Part shown: positions 38,610-53,060 of the stretch, one piece after another
Position numbering within the stretch: position 1 is the first letter of the stretch
Layout: each line of letters starts with the position of its first letter
NCBI GenBank assembly: GCA_944474755.1
Contig: OX104113.1
Span: 57,246,074 to 57,310,073, forward strand
Direction of reading: 5' to 3'
DNA from: Limnoperna fortunei
Taxonomy: Eukaryota; Mollusca; Bivalvia; Mytilida; Modiolidae
Length of the DNA: 64,000 bases
Translations under genes and position numbers: made by a program
The notes under the pieces: generated by a model
The model's input: only the letters and a program-made list of their open reading frames with translations
The model's database searches: none
What the model was told of the DNA's origin: nothing

Positions 38610-41600
38610 TGAACAAAACTGAATAAAAAACCAGTCAATAAACATTACAAAACTGAATAAAGAACCAGTCAATAAACTGTACAAAACTCAAAAAAGAACC
38701 AGTCAATAAACTGTACTAAACTAAATAAAGAAACAGTCAATAAACTGTACAAAACTAAATAAAGAAACAGACAATAAACTGTACAAAACTCAATAAAGAA
38801 CCAGTCAATAAACTGTACAAAACTGAACAAAGAACCAGTCAATAAACTGTACAAAACTAAATAAAGAAACAGTCAATAAACCGTAATAAACTAAATAAAG
38901 AAACAGTCAATAAACTGTACAAAACTCAATAAAGAACCAGTCAATAAACATTACAAAACTCAATAAAGAACCAGTCAATAAACTGTACAAAACTCAATAA
39001 AGTACCAGTCATTAAACTGTACAAACTCAATAAAGAACCAGTCAATAAATTGTACACAAACTCAATAAAGAAGCAGTCAATAAACTGTACAAAACTCAAT
39101 AAAGAGCCAGTCAATAAACTTTACAAAACTCAATAAAGAAACAGTCAATAAACTGTACAAAACTGAATAAAGATCCAGTCAATAAACTGTACAAAACTCA
39201 ATAAAGGACCAGTCAATAACTGTACAAAACTGAACAAAGAACCAGTCAATAAACTGTACAAAACTCAATAAAGAACCACTCAATAAAAATTACAAAACTG
39301 AATAAAGAACCAGTCAATAAACTGTACAAAACTGAATAAAAAACCAGTCAATAAACATTACAAAACTGAATAAAGAACCAGTCAATAAACTGTACAAAGC
39401 TCAAAAAAAAACAGTCAATAAACTGAACAAAACTAAATAAAGAAACAGTCAATAAACTGTACAAAACTAAATAAAGAAACAGTCAATAAACTGTACAAAT
39501 CTAAATAAAGAAACAGTCAATAAACTGTACACAACTGAATAAAGAAACAGTCAATAAACTGTACAAAACTAAATAAAGAACCAGTCAATAAACTGTACAA
39601 AACTAAATAAAGAAACACTCAATAAACTATACAAAATTAAATAAAAAACCAGTCAATAAACTCTACAAAACTAAATAAAGAACCAGTCAATAAATTGTAC
39701 ACAAACTAAATAAAGAACCAGTCAATAAACTGTACAAAACTCAATAAAGAACCAGTCAATAAACTGTACAAAACTAAATAAAGAAACAGTCAATAAACTG
39801 TACAAAACTAAATAAAGAAACAGTCAATAAACTGTAATAAACTAAATAAAGAAACAGTCAATAAACTGTACAAAACTCAATAAAGAACCAGTCAATAAAT
39901 TGTACAAAAACTAAATAAAGAACCAGTCAATACACTGTACAAAACTCAATAAAGAACCAGTCAATAAACTGTACAAAACTAAATAAAGAACCAGTCAATA
40001 AACTGTACAAAACTAAATAAAGAAACAGTCAATAAACTGTAATAAACTAAATAAAGAAACAGTCAATAAACTGTACAAAACTCAATAAAGAACCAGTCAA
40101 TAAACATTACAAAACTGAATAAAGAACCAGTCAATAAACTGTACAAAACTCAATAAAGAACCAGTCATTAAACTGTACAAACTCAATAAAGAACCAGTCA
40201 ATAAATTGTACACAAACTCAATAAAGAACCAGTCAATAAACTGTACAAAACTCAATAAAGAACCAGTCAATAGACTTTACAAAACTGAATAAAGAACCAG
40301 TCAATAAACTGTACAAAACTCAATAAAGAACCAGTCAATAACTGTACAAAACTGAATAAAGAACCAGTCAATAAACTGTACAAAACTCAATAAAGAACCA
40401 CTCAATAAACATTACAAAACTGAATAAAGAACCAGTCAATAAACTGTACAAAACTGAATAAAAAACCAGTCAATAAACATTACAAAACTGAATAAAGAAC
40501 CAGTCAATAAACTGTACAAAACTCAAAAAAGAACCAGTCAATAAACTGTACTAAACTAAATAAAGAAACAGTCAATAAACTGTACAAAACTAAATAAAGA
40601 AACAGTCAATAAACTGTACAAAACTCAATAAAGAACCAGTCAATAAACTGTACAAAACTGAACAAAGAACCAGTCAATAAACTGTACAAAACGCAATAAA
40701 GAAACAGTCAATAAACTGTACAAAACTGAATAAAGAACCAGTCAATAAACTGTACAAAACTCAATAAAGAACCAGTCAATAAATTGTACACAAACTCGAG
40801 AAAGAAACAGTCAATAAACTGTACAAAACTCAATAAAGAACAAGTCAATAAACTGTACAAAACTATATAAAGAAGCAGTCAATAAACTGTACAAACCTGA
40901 ATAAAGAACCAGTCAATAAACATACAAAACTGAATAAAGAACCAGTCAATAAACTGTACAAAACTAAATAAAGAACCAGTCAATAAACTGTACAAAACTC
41001 AATAAAAAACCAGTCAATAAACTGTACAAACCTGAATAAAGAACCAGTCAATAAACATTACAAAACTGAATAAAGAGCCAGTCAATAAACTGTACAAAAC
41101 AGAATAAAAAACCAGTCAATAAATTGTACACTAACTCAAAAAAGAAACAGTCAATAAACTGTACAAAACTCAATAAAGAACCAGTCAATAAACTGTACAA
41201 AACTAAAAAAAAACAGTCAATAAACTGTACAAACTACATAAAGAAACAGTCAATAAATTGTACACAAACTACATAAAGAACCAGTCAATAAACTGTACAA
41301 AACTGAATAAAAAACCAGTCAATAAACATTACAAAACTGAATAAAGAACCAGTCAATAAACTGTACAAAACTCAAAAAAGAACCAGTCAATAAACTGTAC
41401 TAAACTAAATAAAGAAACAGTCAATAAACTGTACAAAACTAAATAAAGAAACAGTCAATAAACTGTACAAAACTCAATAAAGAACCAGTCAATAAACTGT
41501 ACAAAACTGAACAAAGAACCAGTCAATAAACTGTACAAAACTAAATAAAGAAACAGTCAATAAACCGTAATAAACTAAATAAAGAAACAGTCAATAAACT

Positions 41601-44210
41601 GTACAAAACTCAATAAAGAACCAGTCAATAAACATTACAAAACTGAATAAAGAACCAGTCAATAAACTGTACAAAACTCAATAAAGTACCAGTCATTAAA
41701 CTGTACAAACTCAATAAAGAACCAGTCAATAAATTGTACACAAACTCAATAAAGAAACAGTCAATAAACTGTACAAAACTCAATAAAGAGCCAGTCAATA
41801 AACTTTACAAAACTCAATAAAGAAACAGTCAATAAACTGTACAAAACTGAATAAAGATCCAGTCAATAAACTGTACAAAACTCAATAAAGGACCAGTCAA
41901 TAACTGTACAAAACTGAACAAAGAACCAGTCAATAAACTGTACAAAACTCAATAAAGAACCACTCAATAAAAATTACAAAACTGAATAAAGAACCAGTCA
42001 ATAAACTGTACAAAACTGAATAAAAAACCAGTCAATAAACATTACAAAACTGAATAAAGAACTAGTCAATAAACTGTACAAAGCTCAAAAAAAAAACAGT
42101 CAATAAACTGAACAAAACTAAATAAAGAAACAGTCAATAAACTGTACAAAACTAAATAAAGAAACAGTCAATAAACTGTACAAATCTAAATAAAGAAACA
42201 GTCAATAAACTGTACACAACTGAATAAAGAAACAGTCAATAAACTGTACAAAACTAAATAAAGAACCAGTCAATAAACTGTACAAAACTAAATAAAGAAA
42301 CACTCAATAAACTATACAAAACTAAATAAAAAACCAGTCAATAAACTCTACAAAACTAAATAAAGAACCAGTCAATAAACTGTACAAAACTCAATAAAGA
42401 ACCAGTCAATAAACTGTACAAAACTAAATAAAGAAACAGTCAATAAACTGTACAAAACTAAATAAAGAAACAGTCAATAAACTGTAATAAACTAAATAAA
42501 GAAACAGTCAATAAACTGTACAAAACTCAATAAAGAACCAGTCATTAAACTGTACAAACTCAATAAAGAACCAGTCAATAAATTGTACAAAAACTAAATA
42601 AAGAACCAGTCAATACACTGTACAAAACTCAATAAAGAACCAGTCAATAAACTGTACAAAACTAAATAAAGAAACAGTCAATAAACTGTACAAAACTAAA
42701 TAAAGAAACAGTCAATAAACTGTAATAAACTAAATAAAGAAACAGTCAATAAACTGTACAAAACTCAATAAAGAACCAGTCAATAAACATTACAAAACTC
42801 AATAAAGAACCAGTCAATAAACTGTACAAAACTCAATAAAGAACCAGTCAATAAACTGTACAAACTCAATAAAGAACCAGTCAATAAATTGTACACAAAC
42901 TCAATAAAGAACCAGTCAATAAACTGTACAAAACTCAATAAAGAACCAGTCAATAAACATTACAAAACTGAATAAAGAACCAGTCAATAAACTGTACAAA
43001 ACTCAATAAAGAACCAGTCAATAACTGTACAAAACTGAATAAAGAACCAGTCAATAAACTGTACAAAACTCAATAAAGAACCACTCAATAAACATTACAA
43101 AACTGAATAAAGAACCAGTCAATAAACTGTACAAAACTGAATAAAAAACCAGTCAATAAACATTACAAAACTGAATAAAGAACCAGTCAATAAACTGTAC
43201 AAAACTCAAAAAAGAACCAGTCAATAAACTGTACTAAACTAAATAAAGAAACAGTCAATAAACTGTACAAAACTAAATAAAGAAACAGTCAATAAACTGT
43301 ACAAAACTCAATAAAGAACCAGTCAATAAACTGTACAAAACTGAACAAAGAACCAGTCAATAAACTGTACAAAACGCAATAAAGAAACAGTCAATAAACT
43401 GTACAAAACTGAATAAAGAACCAGTCAATAAATTGTACACAAACTCGAGAAAGAAACAGTCAATAAACTGTACAAAACTCAATAAAGAACAAGTCATTAA
43501 ACTGTACAAAACTATATAAAGAAGCAGTCAATAAACTGTACAAACCTGAATAAAGAACCAGTCAATAAACATACAAAACTGAATAAAGAACCAGTCAATA
43601 AACTGTACAAAACTAAATAAAGAACCAGTCAATAAACTGTACAAAACTCAATAAAAAACCAGTCAATAAACTGTACAAACCTGAATAAAGAACCAGTCAA
43701 TAAACATTACAAAACTGAATAAAGAACCAGTCAATAAATTGTACACTAACTCAAAAAAGAAACAGTCAATAAACTGTACAAAACTCAATAAAGAAACAGT
43801 CAATAAACTGTACAAAACTAAATAAAGAAACAGTCAATAAACTGTACAAAACTGAATTAAGAACCAGTCAATAAACTGTACAAAAATAAATAAAGAACCA
43901 GTTAATAAATTGGACACAAACTCAAAAAAGAGCCAGTCAATAAACTGTACAAAACGTAATAAAGAACCAGTCAATAAATTGAACACAAACTCAATTCAGA
44001 ACCAGTCAATAAATTGTACACAAACTCAATAAAGAACCAGTCAATAAACATTACAAAACTGAATAAAGAACCAGTCAATAAACTGTACAAAACTCAATAA
44101 AGAACCAGTCAATAAACTGTACAAAACTAAAAAAAAACAGTCAATAAACTGTACAAAACTACATAAAGAAACAGTCAATAAATTGTACACAAACTACATA
44201 AAGAACCAGT
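38610..44210 (+). repeat. 2,684-bp tandem duplication
   Basis: Unit 1 is about 38,610-41,290 and unit 2 about 41,291-44,210. The private AAACCGTAATAAAC variant (CC at 38,881 and 41,565) is found only in these two places, 2,684 bp apart. GAACAAGTCA (40,840 and 43,490 regions) and CATACAAAAC (40,921 and 43,570) follow at about 2,649 bp after a one-monomer loss in unit 2 near 43,430. Unit 1 lacks about 300 bp near 41,180 that would hold the TTGGACAC block, which unit 2 keeps at 43,910. Confidence 0.83.
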
Positions 44211-44289
44211 CAATAAACTGTACAAAACTCAATAAAGAACCAGTCAATAAACTGTACAAAACTAAATAAAGAAACAGTCAATAAACTTT

Positions 44290-47200
44290 ACAAAACTAAA
44301 TAAAGAAACAGTCAATAAACTGTAATAAACTAAACAAAGAAACAGTCAATAAACTGTACAAAACTCAATAAAGAACCAGTCAATAAACATTACAAAACTG
44401 AATAAAGAACCAGTCAATAAACTGTACAAAACTCAATAAAGTACCAGTCATTAAACTGTACAAACTCAATAAAGAACCAGTCAATAAATTGTACACAAAC
44501 TCAATAAAGAAGCAGTCAATAAACTGTACAAAACTCAATAAAGAGCCAGTCAATAAACTTTACAAAACTCAATAAAGAAACAGTCAATAAACTGTACAAA
44601 ACTGAATAAAGATCCAGTCAATAAACTGTACAAAACTCAATAAAGGACCAGTCAATAACTGTACAAAACTGAACAAAGAACCAGTCAATAAACTGTACAA
44701 AACTCAATAAAGAACCACTCAATAAAAATTACAAAACTGAATAAAGAACCAGTCAATAAACTGTACAAAACTGAATAAAAAACCAGTCAATAAACATTAC
44801 AAAACTCAATAAAGAACCAGTCAATAAACTGTACAAAGCTCAAAAAAAAAACAGTCAATAAACTGAACAAAACTAAATAAAGAAACAGTCAATAAACTGT
44901 ACAAAACTAAATAAAGAAACAGTCAATAAACTGTACAAATCTAAATAAAGAAACAGTCAATAAACTGTACACAACTGAATAAAGAAACAGTCAATAAACT
45001 GTACAAAACTAAATAAAGAACCAGTCAATAAACTGTACAAAACTAAATAAAGAAACACTCAATAAACTATACAAAACTAAATAAAAAACCAGTCAATAAA
45101 CTCTACAAAACTAAATAAAGAACCAGTCAATAAATTTGTACACAAACTAAATAAAGAACCAGTCAATAAACTGTACAAAACTCAATAAAGAACCAGTCAA
45201 TAAACTGTACAAAACTAAATAAAGAAACAGTCAATAAACTGTACAAAACTAAATAAAGAACCAGTCATTAAACTGTACAAACTCAATAAAGAACCAGTCA
45301 ATAAATTGTACAAAAACTAAATAAAGAACCAGTCAATACACTGTACAAAACTCAATAAAGAACCAGTCAATAAACTGTACAAAACTAAATAAAGAAACAG
45401 TCAATAAACTGTACAAAACTAAATAAAGAAACAGTCAATAAACTGTAATAAACTAAATAAAGAAACAGTCAATAAACTGTACAAAACTCAATAAAGAACC
45501 AGTCAATAAACATTACAAAACTCAATAAAGAACCAGTCAATAAACTGTACAAAACTCAATAAAGAACCAGTCATTAAACTGTACAAACTCAATAAAGAAC
45601 CAGTCAATAAATTGTACACAAACTCAATAAAGAACCAGTCAATAAACTGTACAAAACTCAATAAAGAACCAGTCAATAAACTTTACAAAACTCAATAAAG
45701 AACAGTCAATAAACTCTACAAAACTGAATAAAGAACCAGTCAATAAACTGTACAAAACTCAATAAAGAACCAGTCAATAACTGTACAAAACTGAATAAAG
45801 AACCAGTCAATAAACTGTACAAAACTCAATAAAGAACCACTCAATAAACATTACAAAACTGAATAAGGAACCAGTCAATAAACTGTACAAAACTGAATAA
45901 AAAACCAGTCAATAAACATTACAAAACTGAATAAAGAACCAGTCAATAAACTGTACAAAACTCAAAAAAGAACCAGTCAATAAACTGTACTAAACTAAAT
46001 AAAGAAACAGTCAATAAACTGTACAAAACTAAATAAAGAAACAGTCAATAAACTGTACAAAACTCAATAAAGAACCAGTCAATAAACTGTACAAAACTGA
46101 ACAAAGAACCAGTCAATAAACTGTACAAAACTAAATAAAGAAACAGTCAATAAACTGTAATAAACTAAATAAAGAAACAGTCAATAAACTGTACAAAACT
46201 CAATAAAGAACCAGTCAATAAACATTACAAAACTGAATAAAGAACCAGTCAATAAACTGTACAAAACTCAATAAAGTACCAGTCATTAAACTGTACAAAC
46301 TCAATAAAGAACCAGTCAATAAATTGTACACAAACTCAATAAAGAAGCAGTCAATAAACTGTACAAAACTCAATAAAGAGCCAGTCAATAAACTTTACAA
46401 AACTCAATAAAGAAACAGTCAATAAACTGTACAAAACTGAATTAAGATCCAGTCAATAAACTGTACAAAACTCAATAAAGGACCAGTCAATAACTGTACA
46501 AAACTGAACAAAGAACCAGTCAATAAACTGTACAAAACTCAATAAAGAACCACTCAATAAAAATTACAAAACTGAATAAAGAACCAGTCAATAAACTGTA
46601 CAAAACTGAATAAAAAACCAGTCAATAAACATTACAAAACTGAATAAAGAACCAGTCAATAAACTGTACAAAGCTCAAAAAAAAAACAGTCAATAAACTG
46701 AACAAAACTAAATAAAGAAACAGTCAATAAACTGTACAAAACTAAATAAAGAAACAGTCAATAAACTGTACAAATCTAAATAAAGAAACAGTCAATAAAC
46801 TGTACACAACTGAATAAAGAAACAGTCAATAAACTGTACAAAACTAAATAAAGAACCAGTCAATAAACTGTACAAAACTAAATAAAGAAACACTCAATAA
46901 ACTATACAAAACTAAATAAAAAACCAGTCAATAAACTCTACAAAACTAAATAAAGAACCAGTCAATAAATTGTACACAAACTAAATAAAGAACCAGTCAA
47001 TAAACTGTACAAAGCTCAATAAAGAACCAGTCAATAAACTGTACAAAACTAAATAAAGAAACAGTCAATAAACTGTACAAAACTAAATAAAGAAACAGTC
47101 AATAAACTGTAATAAACTAAATAAAGAAACAGTCAATAAACTGTACAAAACTCAATAAAGAACCAGTCATTAAACTGTACAAACTCAATAAAGAACCAGT

Positions 47201-48020
47201 CAATAAATTGTACAAAAACTAAATAAAGAACCAGTCAATACACTGTACAAAACTCAATAAAGAACCAGTCAATAAACTGTACAAAACTAAATAAAGAAAC
47301 AGTCAATAAACTGTACAAAACTAAATAAAGAAACAGTCAATAAACTGTAATAAACTAAATAAAGAAACAGTCAATAAACTGTACAAAACTCAATAAAGAA
47401 CCAGTCAATAAACTGTACAAAACTCAATAAAGAACCAGTCAATAAACTGTACAAAACTCAATAAAGAACCAGTCATTAAACTGTACAAACTCAATAAAGA
47501 ACCAGTCAATAAATTGTACACAAACTCAATAAAGAACCAGTCAATAAACTGTACAAAACTCAATAAAGAACCAGTCAATAAACTTTACAAAACTCAATAA
47601 AGAACAGTCAATAAACTGTACAAAACTGAATAAAGAACCAGTCAATAAACTGTACAAAACTCAATAAGGAACCAGTCAATAACTGTACAAAACTGAATAA
47701 AGAACCAGTCAGTAAACTGTACAAAACTCAATAAAGAACCACTCAATAAACATTACAAAACTGAATAAAGAACCAGTCAATAAACTGTACAAAACTGAAT
47801 AAAAAACCAGTCAATAAACATTACAAAACTGAATAAAGAACCAGTCAATAAACTGTACAAAACTCAAAAAAGAACCAGTCAATAAACTGTACTAAACTAA
47901 ATAAAGAAACAGTCAATAAACTGTACAAAACTAAATAAAGAAACAGTCAATAAACTGTACAAAACTCAATAAAGAACCAGTCAATAAACTGTACAAAACT
48001 GAACAAAGAACCAGTCAATA
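44290..48020 (+). repeat. 1.84-1.90-kb tandem duplication
   Basis: Unit 1 is about 44,290-46,130 and unit 2 about 46,131-48,020. The AAGCTC A-run monomers (44,838 to 46,673) and CAAATCT (44,936 to 46,771) recur at 1,835 bp. CATTAAAC (45,265 to 47,169; 45,572 to 47,474) recurs at 1,902-1,904 bp, because unit 1 lacks two monomers near 45,250. Unit 1 has a private one-base insertion AAATTTGTACAC near 45,134. Confidence 0.82.
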
Positions 48021-49200
48021 AACTGTACAAAACGCAATAAAGAAACAGTCAATAAACTGTACAAAACTGAATAAAGAACCAGTCAATAAACTGTACAAAA
48101 CTATATAAAGAAGCAGTCAATAAACTGTACAAACCTGAATAAAGAACCAGTCAATAAACATACAAAACTGAATAAAGAACCAGTCAATAAACTGTACAAA
48201 ACTAAATAAAGAACCAGTCAATAAACTGTACAAAACTCAATAAAAAACCAGTCAATAAACTGTACAAACCTGAATAAAGAACCAGTCAATAAACATTACA
48301 AAACTGAATAAAGAACCAGTCAATAAACTGTACAAAACAGAATAAAAAACCAGTCAATAAATTGTACACTAACTCAAAAAAGAAACAGTCAATAAACTGT
48401 ACAAAACTCAATAAAGAAACAGTCAATAAACTGTACAAAACTAAATAAAGAAACAGTCAATAAACTGTACAAAACTGAATAAAGAACCAGTCAATAAACT
48501 GTACAAAAATAAATAAAGAACCAGTTAATAAATTGGACACAAACTCAAAAAAGAGCCAGTCAATAAACTGTACAAAACGTAATAAAGAACCAGTCAATAA
48601 ATTGAACACAAACTCAATTCAGAACCAGTCAATAAATTGTACACAAACTCAATAAAGAACCAGTCAATAAACTGTACAAAACTCAATAAAGAAACAGTCA
48701 ATAAACTGTACAAAACTCAATAAAGAACCAGTCAATAAACTGTACAAAAATAAATAAAGAAACAGTCAATAAACTGTACAAAACTCAATAAAGAAACAGT
48801 CAATAACCTGTACAAAACTCAATAAAGAACCAGTCAATAAACTGTACAAAATTCAATAAAGAACCAGTCAATAACTGTACAAAACTAAATAAAGAAACAG
48901 TCAATAAACTGTACAAAACTAAATAAAGAACCAGTCAATAAACTGTACAAAACTAAATAAAGAAACAGACAATAAATTGTACACAAACTCAATAAAGAAC
49001 CAGTCAATAAACTGTAGAAAACTGAATAAAGAACCAGTCAATAAACTGTACAAAACTCAAAACAGAACCAGTCAATAAACTGTACAAAACTAAATAAAGA
49101 AACAGTCAATAAACTGTACAAAACTAAATAAAGAACCAGTCAATAAATTGTACACAAACTCAATAAAGAACCAGTCAATAAACTGTAGAAAACTGAATAA
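48020..49200 (+). repeat. Satellite segment with CATACAAAAC and TTGGACAC blocks
   Basis: Order: CGCAATAAAG, CTATATAAAG, CAAACCTG, CATACAAAAC (48,159), AATAAAAAACC, TACACTAACTC, TTGGACAC (48,533), AAACGTAATAAAG, AATTGAACAC, AAAAATAAATAAAG, AATAACCTG (near 48,804), AAATTC and two TGTAGAAAAC monomers. The same order is found about 5.43-5.50 kb downstream at 53.5-54.8 kb. No gene or inserted element. Confidence 0.8.
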
Positions 49201-50930
49201 AGAACCAGTCAATAAATTGTACACAAACTCAATAAAGAAGCAGTCAATAAACTGTACAAAACTCAATAAAGAACCAGTCAATAAACTTTACAAAACAATA
49301 AAGAACAGTCAATAAACTGTACAAAACTGAATAAAGAACCAGTCAATAAACTGTACAAAACTCAATAAAGAACCAGTCAATAACTGTACAAAACTGAATA
49401 AAGAACCAGTCAATAAACTGTACAAAACTCAATAAAGAACCACTCAATAACATTACAAAACTGAATAAAGAACCAGTCAATAAACTGTACAAAACTGAAT
49501 AAAAAACCAGTCAATAAACATTACAAAACTGAATAAAGAGCCAGTCAATAAACTATACAAAACTCAAAAAAGAACCAGTCAATAAACTGTACTAAACTAA
49601 ATAAAGAAACAGTCAATAAACTGTACAAAACTAAATAAAGAAACAGTCAATAAACTGTACTAAACTAAATAAAGAAACAGTCAATAAACTGTACAAAACT
49701 AAATAAAGAAACAGTCAATAAACTGTACAAAACTCAATAAAGAACCAGTCAATAAACTGTACAAAACTGAACAAAGAACCAGTCAATAAACTGTACAAAA
49801 CGCAATAAAGAAACAGTCAATAAACTGTACAAAACTGAATAAAGAACCAGTCAATAAACTGTACAAAACTCAATAAAGAAGCAGTCAATAAACTGTACAA
49901 ACCTGAATAAAGAACCAGTCAATAAACATACAAAACTGAATAAAGAACCAGTCAATAAACTGTACAAAACTAAATAAAGAACCAGTCAATAAACTGTACA
50001 AAACTCAATAAACAACCAGTCAATAAACTGTACAAACCTGAATAAAGAACCAGTCAATAAACATTACAAAACTCAATAAAGAACCACTCATTAAACTGTA
50101 CAAACTCAATAAAGAACCAGTCAATAAATTGTACACAAACTCAATAAAGAAGCAGTCAATAAACTGTACAAAACTCAATAAAGAACCAGTCAATAAACTT
50201 TACAAAACTCAATAAAGAACAGTCAATAAACTGTACAAAACTGAATAAAGAACCAGTCAATAAACTGTACAAAACTGAATAAAGAACCAGTCAATAACTG
50301 TACAAAACTGAATAAAGGACCAGTCAATAAACTGTACAAAACTCAATAAAGAACCACTCAATAACATTACAAAACTGAATAAAGAACCAGTCAATAAACT
50401 GTACAAAACTGAATAAAAAACCAGTCAATAAACATTACAAAACTGAATAAAGAGCCAGTCAATAAACTATACAAAACTCAAAAAAGAACCAGTCAATAAA
50501 CTGTACTAAACTAAATAAAGAAACAGTCAATAAACTGTACAAAACTAAATAAAGAAACAGCCAATAAACTGTACTAAACAAAATAAAGAAACAGTCAATA
50601 AACTGTACAAAACTAAATAATGAAACAGTCAATAAACTGTACAAAACTGAATAAAGAACCAGTCAATAAACTGTACAAAACTCAATAAAGAAGCAGTCAA
50701 TAAACTGTACAAACCTGAATAAAGAACCAGTCAATAAACATACAAAACTGAATAAAGAACCAGTCAATAAACTGTACAAAACTAAATAAAGAACCAGTCA
50801 ATAAACTGTACAAAACTCAATAAAAAACCAGTCAATAAACTGTACAAACCTGAATAAAGAACCAGTCAATAAACATTACAAAACTCAATAAAGAACTAGT
50901 CATTAAACTGTACAAACTCAATAAAGAACC
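49200..50930 (+). repeat. 914-bp tandem duplication
   Basis: A rare CACTCAATAACATTAC monomer lacking one A (49,441 and 50,355) and a GAGCCAG monomer followed by AACTATAC (49,540 and 50,454) recur 914 bp apart. The CATACAAAAC monomers (49,927 and 50,739) are only 812 bp apart, because unit 2 lost three monomers (102 bp) including the CGCAATAAAG one. Units are about 49,200-50,110 and 50,111-50,930. Confidence 0.82.
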
Positions 50931-52160
50931 AGTCAATAAATTGTACACAAACTCAATAAAGAAGCAGTCAATAAACTCTTCAAAACTCAATAAAGAACCA
51001 GTCAATAAACTTTACAAAACTAAATAAAGAAACAGTCAATAAACTGTACAAAACTGAATAAAGATCCAGTCAATAAACTGTACAAAACTCAATAAAGAAC
51101 CAGTCAATAACTGTACAAAACTGAACAAAGAACCAGTCAATAAACTGTACAAAACTCAATAAAGAACCACTCAATAAACATTACAAAACTGAATAAAGAA
51201 CCAGTCAATAAACTGTACAAAACTGAATAAAAAACCAGTCAATAAACATTACAAAACTGAATAAAGAACCAGTCAATAAACTGTACAAAACTAAAAAAAA
51301 ACAGTCAATAAACTGTACAAAACTAAATAAAGAAACAGTCAATAAATTGTACAGAAACTACATAAAGAACCAGTCAATAAATTGTACAAAACTCAATAAA
51401 GAACCAGTCAATAAACTGTACAAAACTAAATAAAGAAACAGTCAATAAACTGTAATAAACTAAATAAAGAAACAGTCAATAAACTGTACAAAAACTCAAT
51501 AAAGAACCAGTCAATAAAATTTACAAAACTGAATAAAGAACCAGTCAATAAACTGTACAAAACTCAATAAAGAACCAGTCATTAAACTGTACAAACTCAA
51601 TAAAGAACAAGTCAATAAATTGTACACAAACTCAATAAAGAAGCAGTCAATAAACTGTACAAAACTCAATAAAGAACCAGTCAATAAACTTTACAAAACT
51701 CAATAAAGAAACAGTCAATAAACTGTACAAAACTGAATAAAGATCCAGCCAATTAACTGTACAAAACTCAATAAAAGACCAGTCAATAACTGTACAAAAC
51801 TGAACAAAGAACCAGTCAATAAACTGTACAAAACTCAATAAAGAACCACTCAATAAAAATTACAAAACTGAATAAAGAACCAGTCAATAAACTGTACAAA
51901 ACTGAATAAAAAACCAGTCAATAAATATTACAAAACTGAATAAAGAACCAGTCAATAAACTGTACAAAGCTAAAAAAAAAACAGTCAATAAACTGAACAA
52001 AACTAAATAAAGAAACAGTCAATAAACTGTACAAAACTAAATAAACAAACAATCAATAAACTGTACAAATCTAAATAAAGAAACAGTCAATAAACTGTAC
52101 AAAACTGAATAAAGAAACAGTCAATAAACTGTACAAAACTAAATAAAGAACCAGTCAATA
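50930..52160 (+). repeat. Satellite segment with a CAAATCT block
   Basis: The stretch holds a CTCTTCAAAAC monomer, a GATCCAG monomer, an A-run monomer near 51,295, two CATTAAAC-led segments, and a CAAATCT block from about 51,967 (core at 52,066). One 35-bp monomer with an extra A (ACAAAAACTC) lies near 51,491. There is no obvious internal tandem duplication and no gene. Confidence 0.75.
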
Positions 52161-52860
52161 AACTGTACAAAACTAAATAAAGAAACACTCAATAAACTGT
52201 ACAAAACTAAATAAAAAACCAGTCAATAAACTGTACAAAACTAAATAAAGAACCAGTCAATAAATTGTACACAAACTAAATAAAGAACCAGTCAATAAAC
52301 TGTACAAAACTCAATAAAGAACCAGTCAATAAACTGTACAAAACTAAATAAAGAAAAAGTCAATAAACTGTACAAAACTAAATAAAGAAACAGTCAATAA
52401 ACTGTAATAAATTAAATAAAGAAACAGTTAATAAACTGTACAAAACTCAATAAAGAACCAGTCATTAAACTGTACAAACTCAATAAAGAACCAGTCAATA
52501 AATTGTACACAAACTAAATAAAGAACCAGTCAATACACTGTACAAAACTCAATAAAGAACCAGTCAATAAACTGTACAAAACTAAATAAAGAAACAGTCA
52601 ATAAACTGTACAAAACTAAATAAAGAAACAGTCAATAAACTGTAATAAACTAAATAAAGAAACAGTCAATAACCTGTACAAAACTCAATAAAGAACCAGT
52701 CAATAAACATTACAAAACTCAATAAAGAACCAGTCAATAAACTGTACAAAACTCAATGAAGAACCAGTCAATAAACTTTACAAAACTCAATAAAGAACAG
52801 TCAATAAACTGTACAAAACTGAATAAAGAACCAGTCAATAAACTGTACAAAACTCAATAA

Positions 52861-53060
52861 AGAACCAGTCAATAACTGTACAAAACTGAATAAAGAACCA
52901 GTCAATAACTGTACAAAACTGAATAAAGAACCAGTCAATAAACTGTACAAAACTCAATAAAGAACCAGTCAATAACTGTACAAAACTGAATAAAGAACCA
53001 GTCAATAACTGTACAAAACTGAATAAAGAACCAGTCAATAAACTGTACAAAACTCAATAA
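52861..53060 (+). repeat. 100-bp (3-monomer) tandem duplication
   Basis: Two consecutive 33-bp monomers with AATAACTG (starting 52,871 and 52,904) plus one 34-bp monomer are repeated, giving AATAACTG again at 52,971 and 53,004. The 100-bp spacing equals 33+33+34. It is the shortest clear multi-monomer duplication I noticed. Confidence 0.85.
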
